Shown: positions 37,479 through 46,221 of the stretch, in pieces
Layout: every line of letters begins with the position of its first letter
Numbering within the stretch: position 1 is the first letter of the stretch
NCBI RefSeq assembly: GCF_016909125.1
Contig: NZ_JAFBFD010000009.1
Location: 1 to 64,000, forward strand
Origin: Enterococcus lemanii
GTDB lineage: Bacteria > Bacillota > Bacilli > Lactobacillales > Enterococcaceae
Direction of reading: 5' to 3'
DNA: 64,000 bases
Translations under genes and position numbers: made by a program
The notes under the pieces: generated by a model
Seen by the model: the letters and a program-made list of their open reading frames with translations, nothing else
What the model was told of the DNA's origin: nothing
The model's database searches: none

Positions 37479-38364
37479 GCTGTTCCCCTGCGATACTGCG
37501 AATAAACATCTTCACGGCTTGTGACAAAGAAACATTTTTCAAATAGCAAATACCGATACTTCTTTTAGGAAGTGCTTGAACAAGTGGAACTTCAAAGACT
37601 TCTCGACTCTCTAAATAATGCGTAGAAAACTCTTTAATCACGCAAGCCAAACCTAGATTAATTTTAGCAAAATCTAAGACTAAATCATACGAACCTAGTT
37701 CAAAATCTGGCGTGAAAGTGTGCCCTTGCTCGGCTAAATAATTTTCGACAAATCGGCGTGAATTCGACTTATTCTCCAAAAAAATCAGTGGTTGCGCCAA
37801 TAATGTTTCATAACTAAGCGGGTTTGAAAGCAATGGTAAAAACTTCTCCCCACAAACAAAAATATCTTGGATTTCTTGACAAGGAAGCACTTCAATCGCC
37901 TCTTCTTCAATTGGCAAGCTACACAGACCGACATCAACTTTACCTGATTTCAAAAAACTCATGATTTCGGGCGTCGTTCCGTTTAAAATCGTTAATTTAA
38001 TCCCAGGGTATTTTTCGTGAAATGCTTCTAAATAAGGTAATAAATAATAGCGAGAAATGGTATCACCCACTCCGATTCTTAAGCGACCTGTTTTTAAATT
38101 TTTAAAATCAAGTAATTTTTCTTCTCCAACTTGAATCATTCCTAACGCCGATTGAACATATTCTTGTAAAAGTTTCCCTTCGCTTGTTAGAATAATGCCT
38201 TTACTCGTTCGATAAAACAATTGAATCTCAAGTTCTTTTTCTAAACGCATGACGGCTTGACTGACTGCTGATTGTGTCATGTACAGCTCTTGTGCCGCTT
38301 GGGAAAAACTATTTTTTTGACTAACAATATTAAATATTCGATACAAATCTAAATTCCCAATCAT
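37459..38364 (-). CDS. LysR-family regulator
   Basis: LysR-type activator. The N-terminal helix-turn-helix is NSFSQAAQELYMTQSAVSQAVMRLEKEL, written here as two parts: NSFSQAAQELYMTQ and SAVSQAVMRLEKEL. The effector domain starts near residue 90 (GRLRIGVGDTISRYYLLPYL). It is divergent from the CofE-like gene and is probably its regulator. GGAGTGCTTAT precedes the ATG. The inducer is unknown. Confidence 0.85.
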   Translation of the reverse strand: MIGNLDLYRIFNIVSQKNSFSQAAQELYMTQSAVSQAVMRLEKELEIQLFYRTSKGIILTSEGKLLQEYVQSALGMIQVGEEKLLDFKNLKTGRLRIGVGDTISRYYLLPYLEAFHEKYPGIKLTILNGTTPEIMSFLKSGKVDVGLCSLPIEEEAIEVLPCQEIQDIFVCGEKFLPLLSNPLSYETLLAQPLIFLENKSNSRRFVENYLAEQGHTFTPDFELGSYDLVLDFAKINLGLACVIKEFSTHYLESREVFEVPLVQALPKRSIGICYLKNVSLSQAVKMFIRSIAGEQLNTVSH

Positions 38365-38412
38365 ATAAGCACTCCTTATGTCTGATATTATTTATATTAA
38401 TTTTATTTATAT

Positions 38413-38431
38413 CACATGCATGTGGTATAGT
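38413..38431. promoter_or_regulatory. Palindrome overlapping the promoter of the CofE-like gene
   Basis: CACATGCATGTG (38413-38424) is a perfect 12-base palindrome directly ahead of the -10 candidate TATAGT (38426-38431). It lies in the region between the divergent LysR and ligase genes and is the most likely LysR site. Confidence 0.55.
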
Positions 38432-38484
38432 AAACAAGTAAGGTTTTTAAACCTAATAATTTACTCACTAGAGGAGAGATTTGA

Positions 38485-39675
38485 ATGACAAGAGCCGTTG
38501 GAACTGTCGTGCGTGGCCTACGTGGTCCGATTATTAACCAAGGAGACGATATTGAACAAATCGTTGTAGACACTGTAATCAATGCAGCAAAAGTGGAAGG
38601 ATATGAAGTCCGCGACCATGATATTATCTCAATTACTGAATCAATTGTCGCTCGTGCACAAGGAAATTACGCTGACTTAGACGATATTGCAACTGATATT
38701 AAAGAAAAATTCCCTAACGGAACAGTGGGCGTCATTTTTCCAATTTTAAGTCGGAATCGTTTTTCTAACATCTTAAGTGGTGTGGCACGTGGGGCGAAAA
38801 AAATTATTTTGATGCTAAGCTATCCTTCTGATGAAGTGGGGAATCACTTAGTTGCTTTAGAAGATTTAGATCAAAAAGGAATTAACCCTTGGACTGATGT
38901 TTTAACAGAAGCTGATTTCCGTAAACATTTTGGTAACATTGAACACCCTTTTACTGGTGTGGACTATGTACAATACTATAAATCACTTGTTGAAGCAGAA
39001 GGTGCTGTTTGTGAAGTGATTTTCTCTAACACTGCAAAAACAATTCTTAACTATACAAAAGACGTTTTAACTTGTGATATTCACTCTCGTTTCCGTACCA
39101 AACGTATCTTAAAAGATAATGGTGGCGAAACAATTTACGGTTTAGATGATATTTTAAGTCAATCAGTGAATGGTAGTGGTTTTAATGAACAATACGGCCT
39201 TCTAGGTTCAAACAAAGCAACCGAAGAAAGTGTAAAACTATTTCCTAATAACTGCCAACCAATTGTCGAATCGATTCAAGAAAAATTAAAAGCGGCAACT
39301 GGAAAAACAATCGAAGTGATGGTTTATGGTGATGGTGCCTTCAAAGACCCCGTTGGGAAAATTTGGGAACTTGCTGACCCTGTGGTTTCACCAGGTTTCA
39401 CTCGTGGTTTAGAAGGAGTGCCGAATGAAATCAAACTAAAATACCTCGCAGATAACAACTTCGCTCACTTAAAAGGGGACGAGTTAAAAGCAGCTATTTC
39501 TGAGCATATCCAAAACAAACAAGAAGACCTTGTTGGGAAAATGGAAGCACAAGGAACAACTCCGCGTAAATTAACAGACTTAATCGGTTCACTTTCTGAT
39601 TTAACTTCTGGTAGTGGCGATAAAGGAACTCCAATGGTTTACATTCAAGGTTACTTTGATAACTACACAAATTAA
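38485..39675 (+). CDS. CofE-like F420-0:gamma-glutamyl ligase family protein
   Basis: 396-residue protein of the family that in archaea and actinobacteria adds glutamate to coenzyme F420. The N-terminal RAVGTVVRGLRGPIINQGDD and DHDIISITESIVARAQG match the CofE-type opening where GTP and metal bind. The C-terminal part (PVVSPGFTRGLEGVPNEIK) is an extension kept in Firmicutes homologues. F420 is not expected in this organism, so the substrate probably differs. GAGGAGAG precedes the ATG. It is divergent from a LysR gene and ends at a strong terminator. Confidence 0.7.
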   Translation: MTRAVGTVVRGLRGPIINQGDDIEQIVVDTVINAAKVEGYEVRDHDIISITESIVARAQGNYADLDDIATDIKEKFPNGTVGVIFPILSRNRFSNILSGVARGAKKIILMLSYPSDEVGNHLVALEDLDQKGINPWTDVLTEADFRKHFGNIEHPFTGVDYVQYYKSLVEAEGAVCEVIFSNTAKTILNYTKDVLTCDIHSRFRTKRILKDNGGETIYGLDDILSQSVNGSGFNEQYGLLGSNKATEESVKLFPNNCQPIVESIQEKLKAATGKTIEVMVYGDGAFKDPVGKIWELADPVVSPGFTRGLEGVPNEIKLKYLADNNFAHLKGDELKAAISEHIQNKQEDLVGKMEAQGTTPRKLTDLIGSLSDLTSGSGDKGTPMVYIQGYFDNYTN

Positions 39676-39679
39676 GATA

Positions 39680-39727
39680 AAAAAACAAAGACGATGACCA
39701 ATTTACGGCATCGTCTTTGTTTTTTTG
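39680..39727 (+). terminator. Terminator of the CofE-like gene
   Basis: AAAAAACAAAGACGATG pairs with CATCGTCTTTGTTTTTTT. Confidence 0.9.
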
Positions 39728-39749
39728 TGTAGCGACTGGGTCTCTTGCT

Positions 39750-39916
39750 CTCCTACGAAAAGTTGTTGGAGGGGGAGCCGTGGGACCGCCTCGAGTCTAT
39801 CGTCTCTCGGCTGCCAAGCTTCAAACTCTGCGTACGCAAAGAACTTTGCTACTCAGAGTTTGAAGCTTGGCTCCTTTTACACGACTTTTCTCCAACAATT
39901 TTTCTTCGGCTCGCTG
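39750..39916. repeat. Cruciform repeat, copy B
   Basis: Outer arms AAAGTTGTTGGAG (from 39758) and CTCCAACAATTTTT (39890-39903); GGAGCC (39774-39779) with GGCTCC (39869-39874); and a perfect 17-bp inner stem CCAAGCTTCAAACTCTG (39814-39830) with CAGAGTTTGAAGCTTGG (39854-39870). It starts with CTACGAAAAG and ends with CTTCGGCTCGCT, as in copy A. The rest of the gap up to 40045 holds nothing recognised. Confidence 0.7.
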
Positions 39917-40044
39917 ATGTTCCTTTTTTATTCAATTGAGAAAAGACAAGCACACATTTATTTGAGACAAAGAACTCGCTGTTGCTAAGTACTCGTTTTT
40001 TCAAATTCTCAAACGAGGAAAACAAGCGCTTTTTTGTATTAAAT

Positions 40045-40081
40045 AAAAAAAGTGTTGCCACTTAATTTGCAGTAACAACAC
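40045..40081 (-). terminator. Terminator of the DUF454 gene
   Basis: GTGTTG/CAACAC and ACT/AGT pair around a short internal mismatch. On the minus strand CTTTTTTTA follows. Confidence 0.7.
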
Positions 40082-40107
40082 CAGATACTATAGTTTCTTA
40101 TTTTTAC

Positions 40108-40500
40108 TTATTTTATTTCCTTTGCTTGAAATTTGATTTTTGGTTGTCGGTGAAAATACCATAGCAAGCCAAAAACATGCGCAAAATAGATACTCACGAG
40201 TAGTAGTTTTAACCACCACGAAGAGACAAGGATGATCGGAAGCGAAAAAACAACGGCCATTGAAAGAAACATTTTGACTTTGCCTTTTTTTGTCATTTTC
40301 TTTTTAACAAAAAGCTCAACAATATACGTTTGATAATAAGACGATTGTGTAAATTTTAGATACAACTTTTCTGAACTTCTCAACCAAAAAAAACCCGTCA
40401 ATAAATAAAAGCCGGTTGTTGGTAAAAATGGCAGAAAAATCCCTAGTGTTCCCAAGGCAAACGTCAAACTGCCTAAAGCAATATAAATGAACTTCTTCAA
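40108..40500 (-). CDS. DUF454 (YbaN-like) membrane protein
   Basis: 130-residue inner-membrane protein with the family opening LGSLTFALGTLGIFLPFLPTTGFYLL and GFFWLRSS, and further helices near 80-115. Its function is not known. It starts with TTG at 40500 behind GGGGGA. It is a single gene between two terminators. Confidence 0.85.
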   Translation of the reverse strand: MKKFIYIALGSLTFALGTLGIFLPFLPTTGFYLLTGFFWLRSSEKLYLKFTQSSYYQTYIVELFVKKKMTKKGKVKMFLSMAVVFSLPIILVSSWWLKLLLVSIYFAHVFGLLWYFHRQPKIKFQAKEIK

Positions 40501-40524
40501 ATCGAATCCCCCATTCTCTTAAAA

Positions 40525-40558
40525 AAACAGATAGGCTTTGATTATACCTATCTGTTTT
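40525..40558. terminator. Terminator of the apbE operon
   Basis: AAACAGATAGG pairs with CCTATCTGTTT, with A and T runs on both sides. Confidence 0.8.
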
Positions 40559-40573
40559 ATTTTTGTTTGTTAT

Positions 40574-41770
40574 TTAGCTTTTCATTGATGCGCCGGATAC
40601 GCCGTCTGCTGAATCGCCATGATCACTTGCAGAAGCACCAGAGACACCGTCTGTTTGCTCACCGCCAACTAATTGTTGACCGGTTTGTTTCAAGTACCAT
40701 TCAATTGTTGGTTTTAAATCCCAAATAAATTCGTTGATGCCCATGTACTCGCCATTTTCATCATGCATCGCTTGGTAGTTGTGTACGATGTATTTTTCAG
40801 GTACTTGTTTTGGTACGTGTACACGAACACAATCCGTTGCGCCAGAACGCAATTGTTGAATGACCCATTCGACGTTTTTGAACGCGGCTTCTGGGTGACA
40901 TTTTGCTAGCGGGTTACCAACTTGGCCTGGTGTACGAGAAGCTAACATATCGCCTGCTTCCATGGTCTTATTATAATACAAGAATTGATTATTGTGGTCA
41001 GCATAAGTTAATTCCATTGGCATTGAAGATAAGAAGTAATTTAATTGATCGACCGTTAATAAACCACGGTCTAATTTTACATAGTCGTTGCCTTCCGCAG
41101 CATTCACTTTTGCAGCGGCTTGCTCTAACCAATCTTCTGCATACATATCCACGCCTTCAACCGTTGTATCAACTTTTCCAGTTGCAAATAAATCTTCTGG
41201 TTCAAGCGCTGGTTTTGGCCCTTGCATCACTGACACGACGTCAATAAATTGGGCGAATTTTTCCAAACAACTTGTTAAGAAATCAATTGTTCTTTGTTCT
41301 TTTAAATTATTATTTTCGTCAAAAGCTTGTTTTACGTTGCCAAGTAAAAACTCATTACCAGGCATAACAATCGCATTTACTCCCGGTGCATCTAAAATCT
41401 GACGTAAGTGCAACTGGGCACGTGAAGACCCTTGACTAAAGTATGAAGCACCGACAATCATCACTGGTTTATTTTCAAATGGGTGTAAATTGAAAGAGTA
41501 CCATTCTAACGCTGATTTTAAAGCAGCTGGAATCGTATGATTATGTTCTGGTGTTGCAATAATCACGCCGTCTGCCATTTTAATTTTTTGGTTAATGTAT
41601 TGAACAGGTGCGCTATTTGATTGATCATCGCTTTGGTTAAATAATGGTAAATCTTTAATTTCCAAAACTTCTAAAGTAAATAAATTTTTATATTTTTTAG
41701 CAATATATTGTAATAGTAAACGGTTATATGAAAATTCTGCGTTTGATCCAACGATTCCGACTAATTTCAT
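40574..41770 (-). CDS. NADPH-dependent FMN reductase / PAS fusion with two C-terminal flavinylation-like motifs
   Basis: 398 residues in three parts. Residues 1-180 are a flavodoxin-like FMN reductase (GIVGSNAEFSYNRLLLQYIA, then ADGVIIATPEHNHTIPAALK and GASYFSQGSSRAQLHLRQIL). After a linker, about 235-360 is a PAS domain of the kind found in DUF438 proteins (NNQFLYYNKTMEAGDMLASR, CHPEAAFKNVEWVIQQLRSG). The last 25 residues carry DGVSGAS twice (374-380, 389-395), close to the Dxx[ST]GA[ST] motif that ApbE modifies with FMN. The repeats use different synonymous codons. It is last in an operon that begins with apbE. Confidence 0.8.
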   Translation of the reverse strand: MKLVGIVGSNAEFSYNRLLLQYIAKKYKNLFTLEVLEIKDLPLFNQSDDQSNSAPVQYINQKIKMADGVIIATPEHNHTIPAALKSALEWYSFNLHPFENKPVMIVGASYFSQGSSRAQLHLRQILDAPGVNAIVMPGNEFLLGNVKQAFDENNNLKEQRTIDFLTSCLEKFAQFIDVVSVMQGPKPALEPEDLFATGKVDTTVEGVDMYAEDWLEQAAAKVNAAEGNDYVKLDRGLLTVDQLNYFLSSMPMELTYADHNNQFLYYNKTMEAGDMLASRTPGQVGNPLAKCHPEAAFKNVEWVIQQLRSGATDCVRVHVPKQVPEKYIVHNYQAMHDENGEYMGINEFIWDLKPTIEWYLKQTGQQLVGGEQTDGVSGASASDHGDSADGVSGASMKS

Positions 41771-41787
41771 TTTAATTTCCCCTATTC

Positions 41788-42396
41788 TTAGTTATTTTCC
41801 CATGAAAAGTTTTCTGCTGCTTTTTTATTGGCGGCATGTGCGTGATTTAATTGTTTCATAATTTCCACAAAGGTGTTGAAGTCTTCAAATAATCCTTCTA
41901 ATTGTTGAATGGTTTCTGGATTTTTCAGATTGCCTTCTTCGTCAAAAGCTTGTAAAGAATGCCCTAATAAAAATTCTGAACTTGGCATAATCCGTGCTTT
42001 TAATTCAGGTGAATCTAAAATTTGACGTAAATGGGCTTGCGCACGAGAGGAACCAAGCGTGCCATAAGAAGCACCAGTAATCATTACAGGTTTATCAACA
42101 AATGGGTAAATGCCATAAGATAGCCAGTTTAACGCGTTCATTAATGATGCTGTCACCGCATGGTCATATTCTGGTGTGCTAATAATCACGCCATCTGCCG
42201 CTTCAATTTTATCTGCTAGTTCTTGCACAACTGCTGGTACTTCCATTTTTTCTGGCTTATTAAACATCGGAATTTCTTTAATTTCAGTTACTTCAATCGC
42301 TGCTTCATTTGCAAAATGTTTTGCCATAAATTGCAACAACGTTCTATTTGTTGATTTATCTGAGTTTGTTCCTACTAAACCAATATATTTTTTCAT
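41788..42396 (-). CDS. NADPH-dependent FMN reductase
   Basis: 202-residue flavodoxin-like reductase (GLVGTNSDKSTNRTLLQFMA, ADGVIISTPEYDHAVTASLM, GASYGTLGSSRAQAHLRQIL). It is a close paralogue of the first domain of the next gene, from which it lacks the PAS part and the DGVSGAS tail. GGAAGGAAGAATAAC precedes the ATG. It sits between apbE and the fusion gene with short gaps, so all three are probably co-transcribed from the promoter at 43521-43549. Confidence 0.88.
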   Translation of the reverse strand: MKKYIGLVGTNSDKSTNRTLLQFMAKHFANEAAIEVTEIKEIPMFNKPEKMEVPAVVQELADKIEAADGVIISTPEYDHAVTASLMNALNWLSYGIYPFVDKPVMITGASYGTLGSSRAQAHLRQILDSPELKARIMPSSEFLLGHSLQAFDEEGNLKNPETIQQLEGLFEDFNTFVEIMKQLNHAHAANKKAAENFSWENN

Positions 42397-42430
42397 GTTA
42401 TTCTTCCTTCCACTTTAAAAACATTTATTA

Positions 42431-43360
42431 TTAAGCAATATATTTTTTCAACTCAGGCGAATAGTAAACTTCACCCGTGTTGGTAATGACAATGGCTGAA
42501 ATATCAGGCAAGGCGTCAACCGTTGCTAAAATTTGTTGTGGTGTATGACCAAATAAACGCGTCGTCCATATCTCACCATCAATTGATTGTTTCGAAACAA
42601 TCGTTAAGCTTACCACCGACGTTTCGATTGGGTAGCCTGTTTGAGGGTTAAAAATATGGTGGTAAGTTTTTTGACTTTGCGTTAAGCTTCGTTCATAAAC
42701 CCCTGAAGTGACCACTGATTGATCGCAAATTTTTAAAATAATTAATGATTGATTGCGAGGTTTCGTTGGGTTTTGAATGCCAATACGCCAAAGTTGATCT
42801 GAATGATTCGAGGCTTTACCGAAAGTGACTAAATTCCCCCCTAAATTGATTAACGCAGCATTCACACCGACTTCTTTTAAATACTTCACAATTAAGTCTG
42901 CGATATAACCTTTTGCTAAACAACCTAAATCGATTTTCATTCCTTCTTTTGCTAAATAAACTTGACCTTGTTCTTGATTTAACAAAATATTTTCAGGGCT
43001 AATGAGTGATAAACAATGGTTAATCGCTGTTTGACTGGGTACTTTTGCATCACTAAAACCAATGCGCCACGTTTGAATGAGTGGGCCAATTGCAATATTT
43101 AAGTGACTATCTTTGGCTAAACTTTGCCTTTTTCCAATCTCAATTAACTCAAATAACTCGGGGTGAACTTGAACCCACTTTTTGCCGGCTTGTAAATTTA
43201 CAGCCATCAACTCAGAGCTTGAGTCATTCGCGCTAAACCGCTTTTCATAACGTTTTAGTCGTTCGATTGCTTCGGTTAAAATCGGCTGTGGGTTGTCATG
43301 TTCGATGGTTAAATCGATGATAGTGCCCATTAAACGCACTGTCTGTTTTTCTTTTACCAA
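42431..43360 (-). CDS. apbE: FAD:protein FMN transferase without signal peptide
   Basis: ApbE-family enzyme that attaches FMN through a phosphoester to Thr or Ser of target proteins. Family motifs: MKIDLGCLAKGYIADLIVKY, AALINLGGNLVTFG, and YHHIFNPQTGYPIE near the C-terminus. There is no signal peptide or lipobox at the N-terminus (MVKEKQTVRLMGTIIDLT), so it should act in the cytoplasm, unlike most Gram-positive ApbE lipoproteins. It starts with TTG at 43360 behind AAAGGTGATC. It is first in the operon with two FMN reductases, the second of which carries motif-like targets. Confidence 0.9.
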   Translation of the reverse strand: MVKEKQTVRLMGTIIDLTIEHDNPQPILTEAIERLKRYEKRFSANDSSSELMAVNLQAGKKWVQVHPELFELIEIGKRQSLAKDSHLNIAIGPLIQTWRIGFSDAKVPSQTAINHCLSLISPENILLNQEQGQVYLAKEGMKIDLGCLAKGYIADLIVKYLKEVGVNAALINLGGNLVTFGKASNHSDQLWRIGIQNPTKPRNQSLIILKICDQSVVTSGVYERSLTQSQKTYHHIFNPQTGYPIETSVVSLTIVSKQSIDGEIWTTRLFGHTPQQILATVDALPDISAIVITNTGEVYYSPELKKYIA

Positions 43361-43789
43361 ACTTGATCACCTTTTTCTTCCATTCTTAATTTTTTAAGTT
43401 CACCATTTATTACGAACCCCATCAAATCACTAGCAACTTCGCTACACACAAAATTCTCGCAAATATCCTTTTTTGATTTCACTTGATTTTGTGTTTGTTT
43501 TCACATTCGCCAACAAACTCATTATACTATTTGTGAATTTTTTAGTCAACTTAAATATATAAAATAATATATATTTCTTTTCTTTCTTATTTTTTGACGG
43601 AAAGGATGAGCCGTCGCAGGAAATTCATCACATTTTTCCAATCAACTTAACAAAATCGCAAGAAAATGATTTCTCTCTAATTTTTCTCTAAAAATATCCT
43701 ATTATTAGTTGTTATTTCTTTCATTTTCTGTTTGAATAATACAAGAGCATTTCTTTTGTTCTCAATAGAGATAAAAGGGGTATAAATTT
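43361..43789. other. Divergent intergenic region between apbE and the DUF1846 gene
   Basis: About 430 bases without a gene. It holds the apbE promoter (separate entry) and an AT-rich TATATATAAAATAATATATA tract (written in part). A GACGG/CCGTC short stem lies near 43598. Nothing else is recognised. Confidence 0.5.
43521..43549 (-). promoter_or_regulatory. Strong sigma-A promoter of the apbE operon
   Basis: Minus strand TTGACT (43549-43544) and TATAAT (43526-43521) with a 17-base spacer. TTCACAAA in the spacer resembles a Rex half-site, but no second half fits. Confidence 0.75.
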
Positions 43790-45307
43790 ATGACAAAAAA
43801 AATCGGTTTTGATCCACAAAAATATATTGAAGAGCAATCAAAATATATTTTAGAACGCGTAGATAATTACGATAAATTGTATCTGGAATTCGGTGGAAAA
43901 CTAATTGGTGACATGCATGCCAAGCGTGTTTTACCTGGCTTTGATCAAGATGCAAAAATCAAATTATTGCATAAGTTAAAAGATCAAATAGAGATTATTA
44001 TTTGTGTATACGCCGGTGATATCGAACGTAATAAAATTCGCGGAGATTATGGTATTACCTATGATATGGATATCATGCGTTTAATCGATGAGCTAGGCGA
44101 CTATGAACTCGCAGTAAATAGTGTCGTCATTACTCGTTACAACGGGCAACCTTCTACAAAAATCTTCATGAACAAACTACAACAACGTGGCATTAAAGTA
44201 TTTACACACCGTGAAATTGAAGGCTATCCAGTGAATGTTGATAAAATTGTTAGCGATGAAGGTTTTGGGCAAAATGACTATATCCCAACCACAAAACCAA
44301 TCGTCGTTGTAACCGGTCCTGGAGCTGGTAGTGGGAAGTTAGCAACTTGTTTAAACCAGTTGTACCATGAAAGTCGCCAAGGGAATTCTGGTGGGTATTC
44401 AAAATTTGAAACGTTCCCCGTTTGGAACATTCCTTTAAAACATCCCTTAAATATTGCTTATGAAGCAGCAACGGTCGACTTAAAAGATGTGAATATGATT
44501 GATTCTTTCCATTATGATTATTATGGTGAAGTAGCGGTTAATTATAATCGCGATATTGAAACGTTCCCTATTATTAAGCGAACCATTGAAAAAATTACTG
44601 GACGCGAAGCTGAATTTCATTCACCAACGGATATGGGTGTCAATCGCATCGGTTTTGGTATTATTGATGATGCCATTATTCAAGAAGCTTCAAAGCAAGA
44701 AGTCATCCGACGCTACTTTGAAACAGCAAGCAATTATAAAAAAGGGGTAACAGATTTAGATACCCTTAATCGAATTCAAATTATTATGGAAGAACTTGAC
44801 TTACGGCCAGAAGATCGTGCTTGTGTTCTGCCTGCACGACAATATTCTGAAAAACTTAAAAACCGCTCTGATTGGGATCAAGAATTTACCCCACCAGTGA
44901 TGGCTTTAGAGTTAGCCAATGGCCGGATTATTACTGGGCGTGGTTCTGAACTAATGGATGCAAGTGCGTCCGCTGTTTTAAATGCGATTAAATTTTTAGC
45001 AAATATTAGCGATGAAATTTTACTTCTTTCACCAAATATTTTAGAACCGATTCAACGCTTGAAATCCAATGAATTAGCTGGGCGAATCACTTCACTAAAT
45101 ATTTCAGAAATTCTAATTGCCTTGTCCATTAGTGCGGTTACAAACCCGACTGCTCAATTAGCTTATGCCAAACTGATTGAACTAAAAGATACTCAGGCGC
45201 ATTCAACCGTGATTTTAAATAAAGATGATGAACAAATTTTACGTAGTTTAGGAATTTCATTTACTTGTGATCCTGACTTCCCTTCTAAAAACTTATTTTA
45301 TGTTTAA
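43790..45307 (+). CDS. DUF1846 family protein
   Basis: 505-residue cytoplasmic protein of the conserved DUF1846 family ([20 protein letters not shown] at the N-terminus; [20 protein letters not shown] near residue 180). The second segment looks like a nucleotide-binding loop. No reaction is established that I can name. AAAAGGGG precedes the ATG. It is followed by the DUF368 gene after 15 bases, so they are probably co-transcribed. Confidence 0.9.
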   Translation: MTKKIGFDPQKYIEEQSKYILERVDNYDKLYLEFGGKLIGDMHAKRVLPGFDQDAKIKLLHKLKDQIEIIICVYAGDIERNKIRGDYGITYDMDIMRLIDELGDYELAVNSVVITRYNGQPSTKIFMNKLQQRGIKVFTHREIEGYPVNVDKIVSDEGFGQNDYIPTTKPIVVVTGPGAGSGKLATCLNQLYHESRQGNSGGYSKFETFPVWNIPLKHPLNIAYEAATVDLKDVNMIDSFHYDYYGEVAVNYNRDIETFPIIKRTIEKITGREAEFHSPTDMGVNRIGFGIIDDAIIQEASKQEVIRRYFETASNYKKGVTDLDTLNRIQIIMEELDLRPEDRACVLPARQYSEKLKNRSDWDQEFTPPVMALELANGRIITGRGSELMDASASAVLNAIKFLANISDEILLLSPNILEPIQRLKSNELAGRITSLNISEILIALSISAVTNPTAQLAYAKLIELKDTQAHSTVILNKDDEQILRSLGISFTCDPDFPSKNLFYV

Positions 45308-45322
45308 AAATGGGGGGCATCT

Positions 45323-46147
45323 ATGATTAAAAATAAACAAGATTGGTTTTTGCGTTTTGTTAAGGGGATGTTTATTGGTTCAGGCTTTATCTTACCAGGG
45401 GTTAGCGGTGGTGCACTCGCTGCTATTTTTGGGATTTATGGACGGATTATTTCTTTTTTAGCAAACCTAACGAAAGATTTCAAAGACAATGTTTTCTTCT
45501 TTTTACCAATCGGCTTAGGAGCAATCACAGGGGTCTTTATCCTTTCGTTTTTCGTGAGTTTTCTTTTAGGGGCTTACGAAAAAATGATGATGTGGTTTTT
45601 TATCGGTTGCATCGTCGGAACGGTACCCGCACTTTGGCAAGAAGCGGGAAAAAAAGGACGTTCTAGGCAAGAATGGTTCATTTTATTCGCGAGTTTAATT
45701 GGTGGTTTTTTATTCCTATATAGTGGCGCTCAATTTTTTCCAGAAGTCAGTCAAAACTTTTGGACCTGGATGCTAGCTGGCGCTTTGATTGCTTTAGGTA
45801 TGATCGTTCCAGGATTAAGTCCTTCAAACTTTTTAATTTATATGGGCATGTATAAAGCGATGTCGGATGGTATTAAAGAAATAAACTTTTCGGTCCTGTT
45901 CCCCCTTGCTTTAGGTGGGATTTTAACCGTTATCGTTTTTTCGAAACTCATCGATTATGCTTTCAAAAAAGCCTATCCACAATTGTTTCATTTTATTTTG
46001 GGTATTGTTTTTGCTTCAACTCTTATGATTGTACCAACGGATTATTCTAGTTTTACCTTCTTTCATTCTCTTGCTTCCTTCTTTTTATTATTAGGTGGCA
46101 TTGGTTTGGGTGCTTGGATGAGTCGTTTAGAAGAAAAATATACATAA
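45323..46147 (+). CDS. DUF368 family membrane protein, probable polyprenyl-phosphate transporter
   Basis: Eight or so membrane helices. The paired re-entrant motifs PGVSGGALAAIFGIY (near residue 26) and PGLSPSNFLIYMGMY (near 165) are typical of DUF368 proteins, for which PopT-type recycling of undecaprenyl phosphate has been described. GGGGGGC lies ahead of the ATG. It is followed by a terminator. Confidence 0.82.
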   Translation: MIKNKQDWFLRFVKGMFIGSGFILPGVSGGALAAIFGIYGRIISFLANLTKDFKDNVFFFLPIGLGAITGVFILSFFVSFLLGAYEKMMMWFFIGCIVGTVPALWQEAGKKGRSRQEWFILFASLIGGFLFLYSGAQFFPEVSQNFWTWMLAGALIALGMIVPGLSPSNFLIYMGMYKAMSDGIKEINFSVLFPLALGGILTVIVFSKLIDYAFKKAYPQLFHFILGIVFASTLMIVPTDYSSFTFFHSLASFFLLLGGIGLGAWMSRLEEKYT

Positions 46148-46192
46148 AAAAGTGACAACTAATGGACTTGATTGTCGATTAGTTGCCACTTT
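46146..46192 (+). terminator. Terminator of the DUF1846-DUF368 unit
   Basis: AAAAAGTGACAACTAAT pairs with ATTAGTTGCCACTTTT, one mismatch. Confidence 0.8.
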
Positions 46193-46221
46193 TAACAACT
46201 ACTTAAGGAGAATTTGTTTTT

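Noticed and set aside
43527-43549. Rex-type redox site in the apbE promoter
   Set aside because: Only one half (TTCACAAA) is present; no second half fits the spacing.
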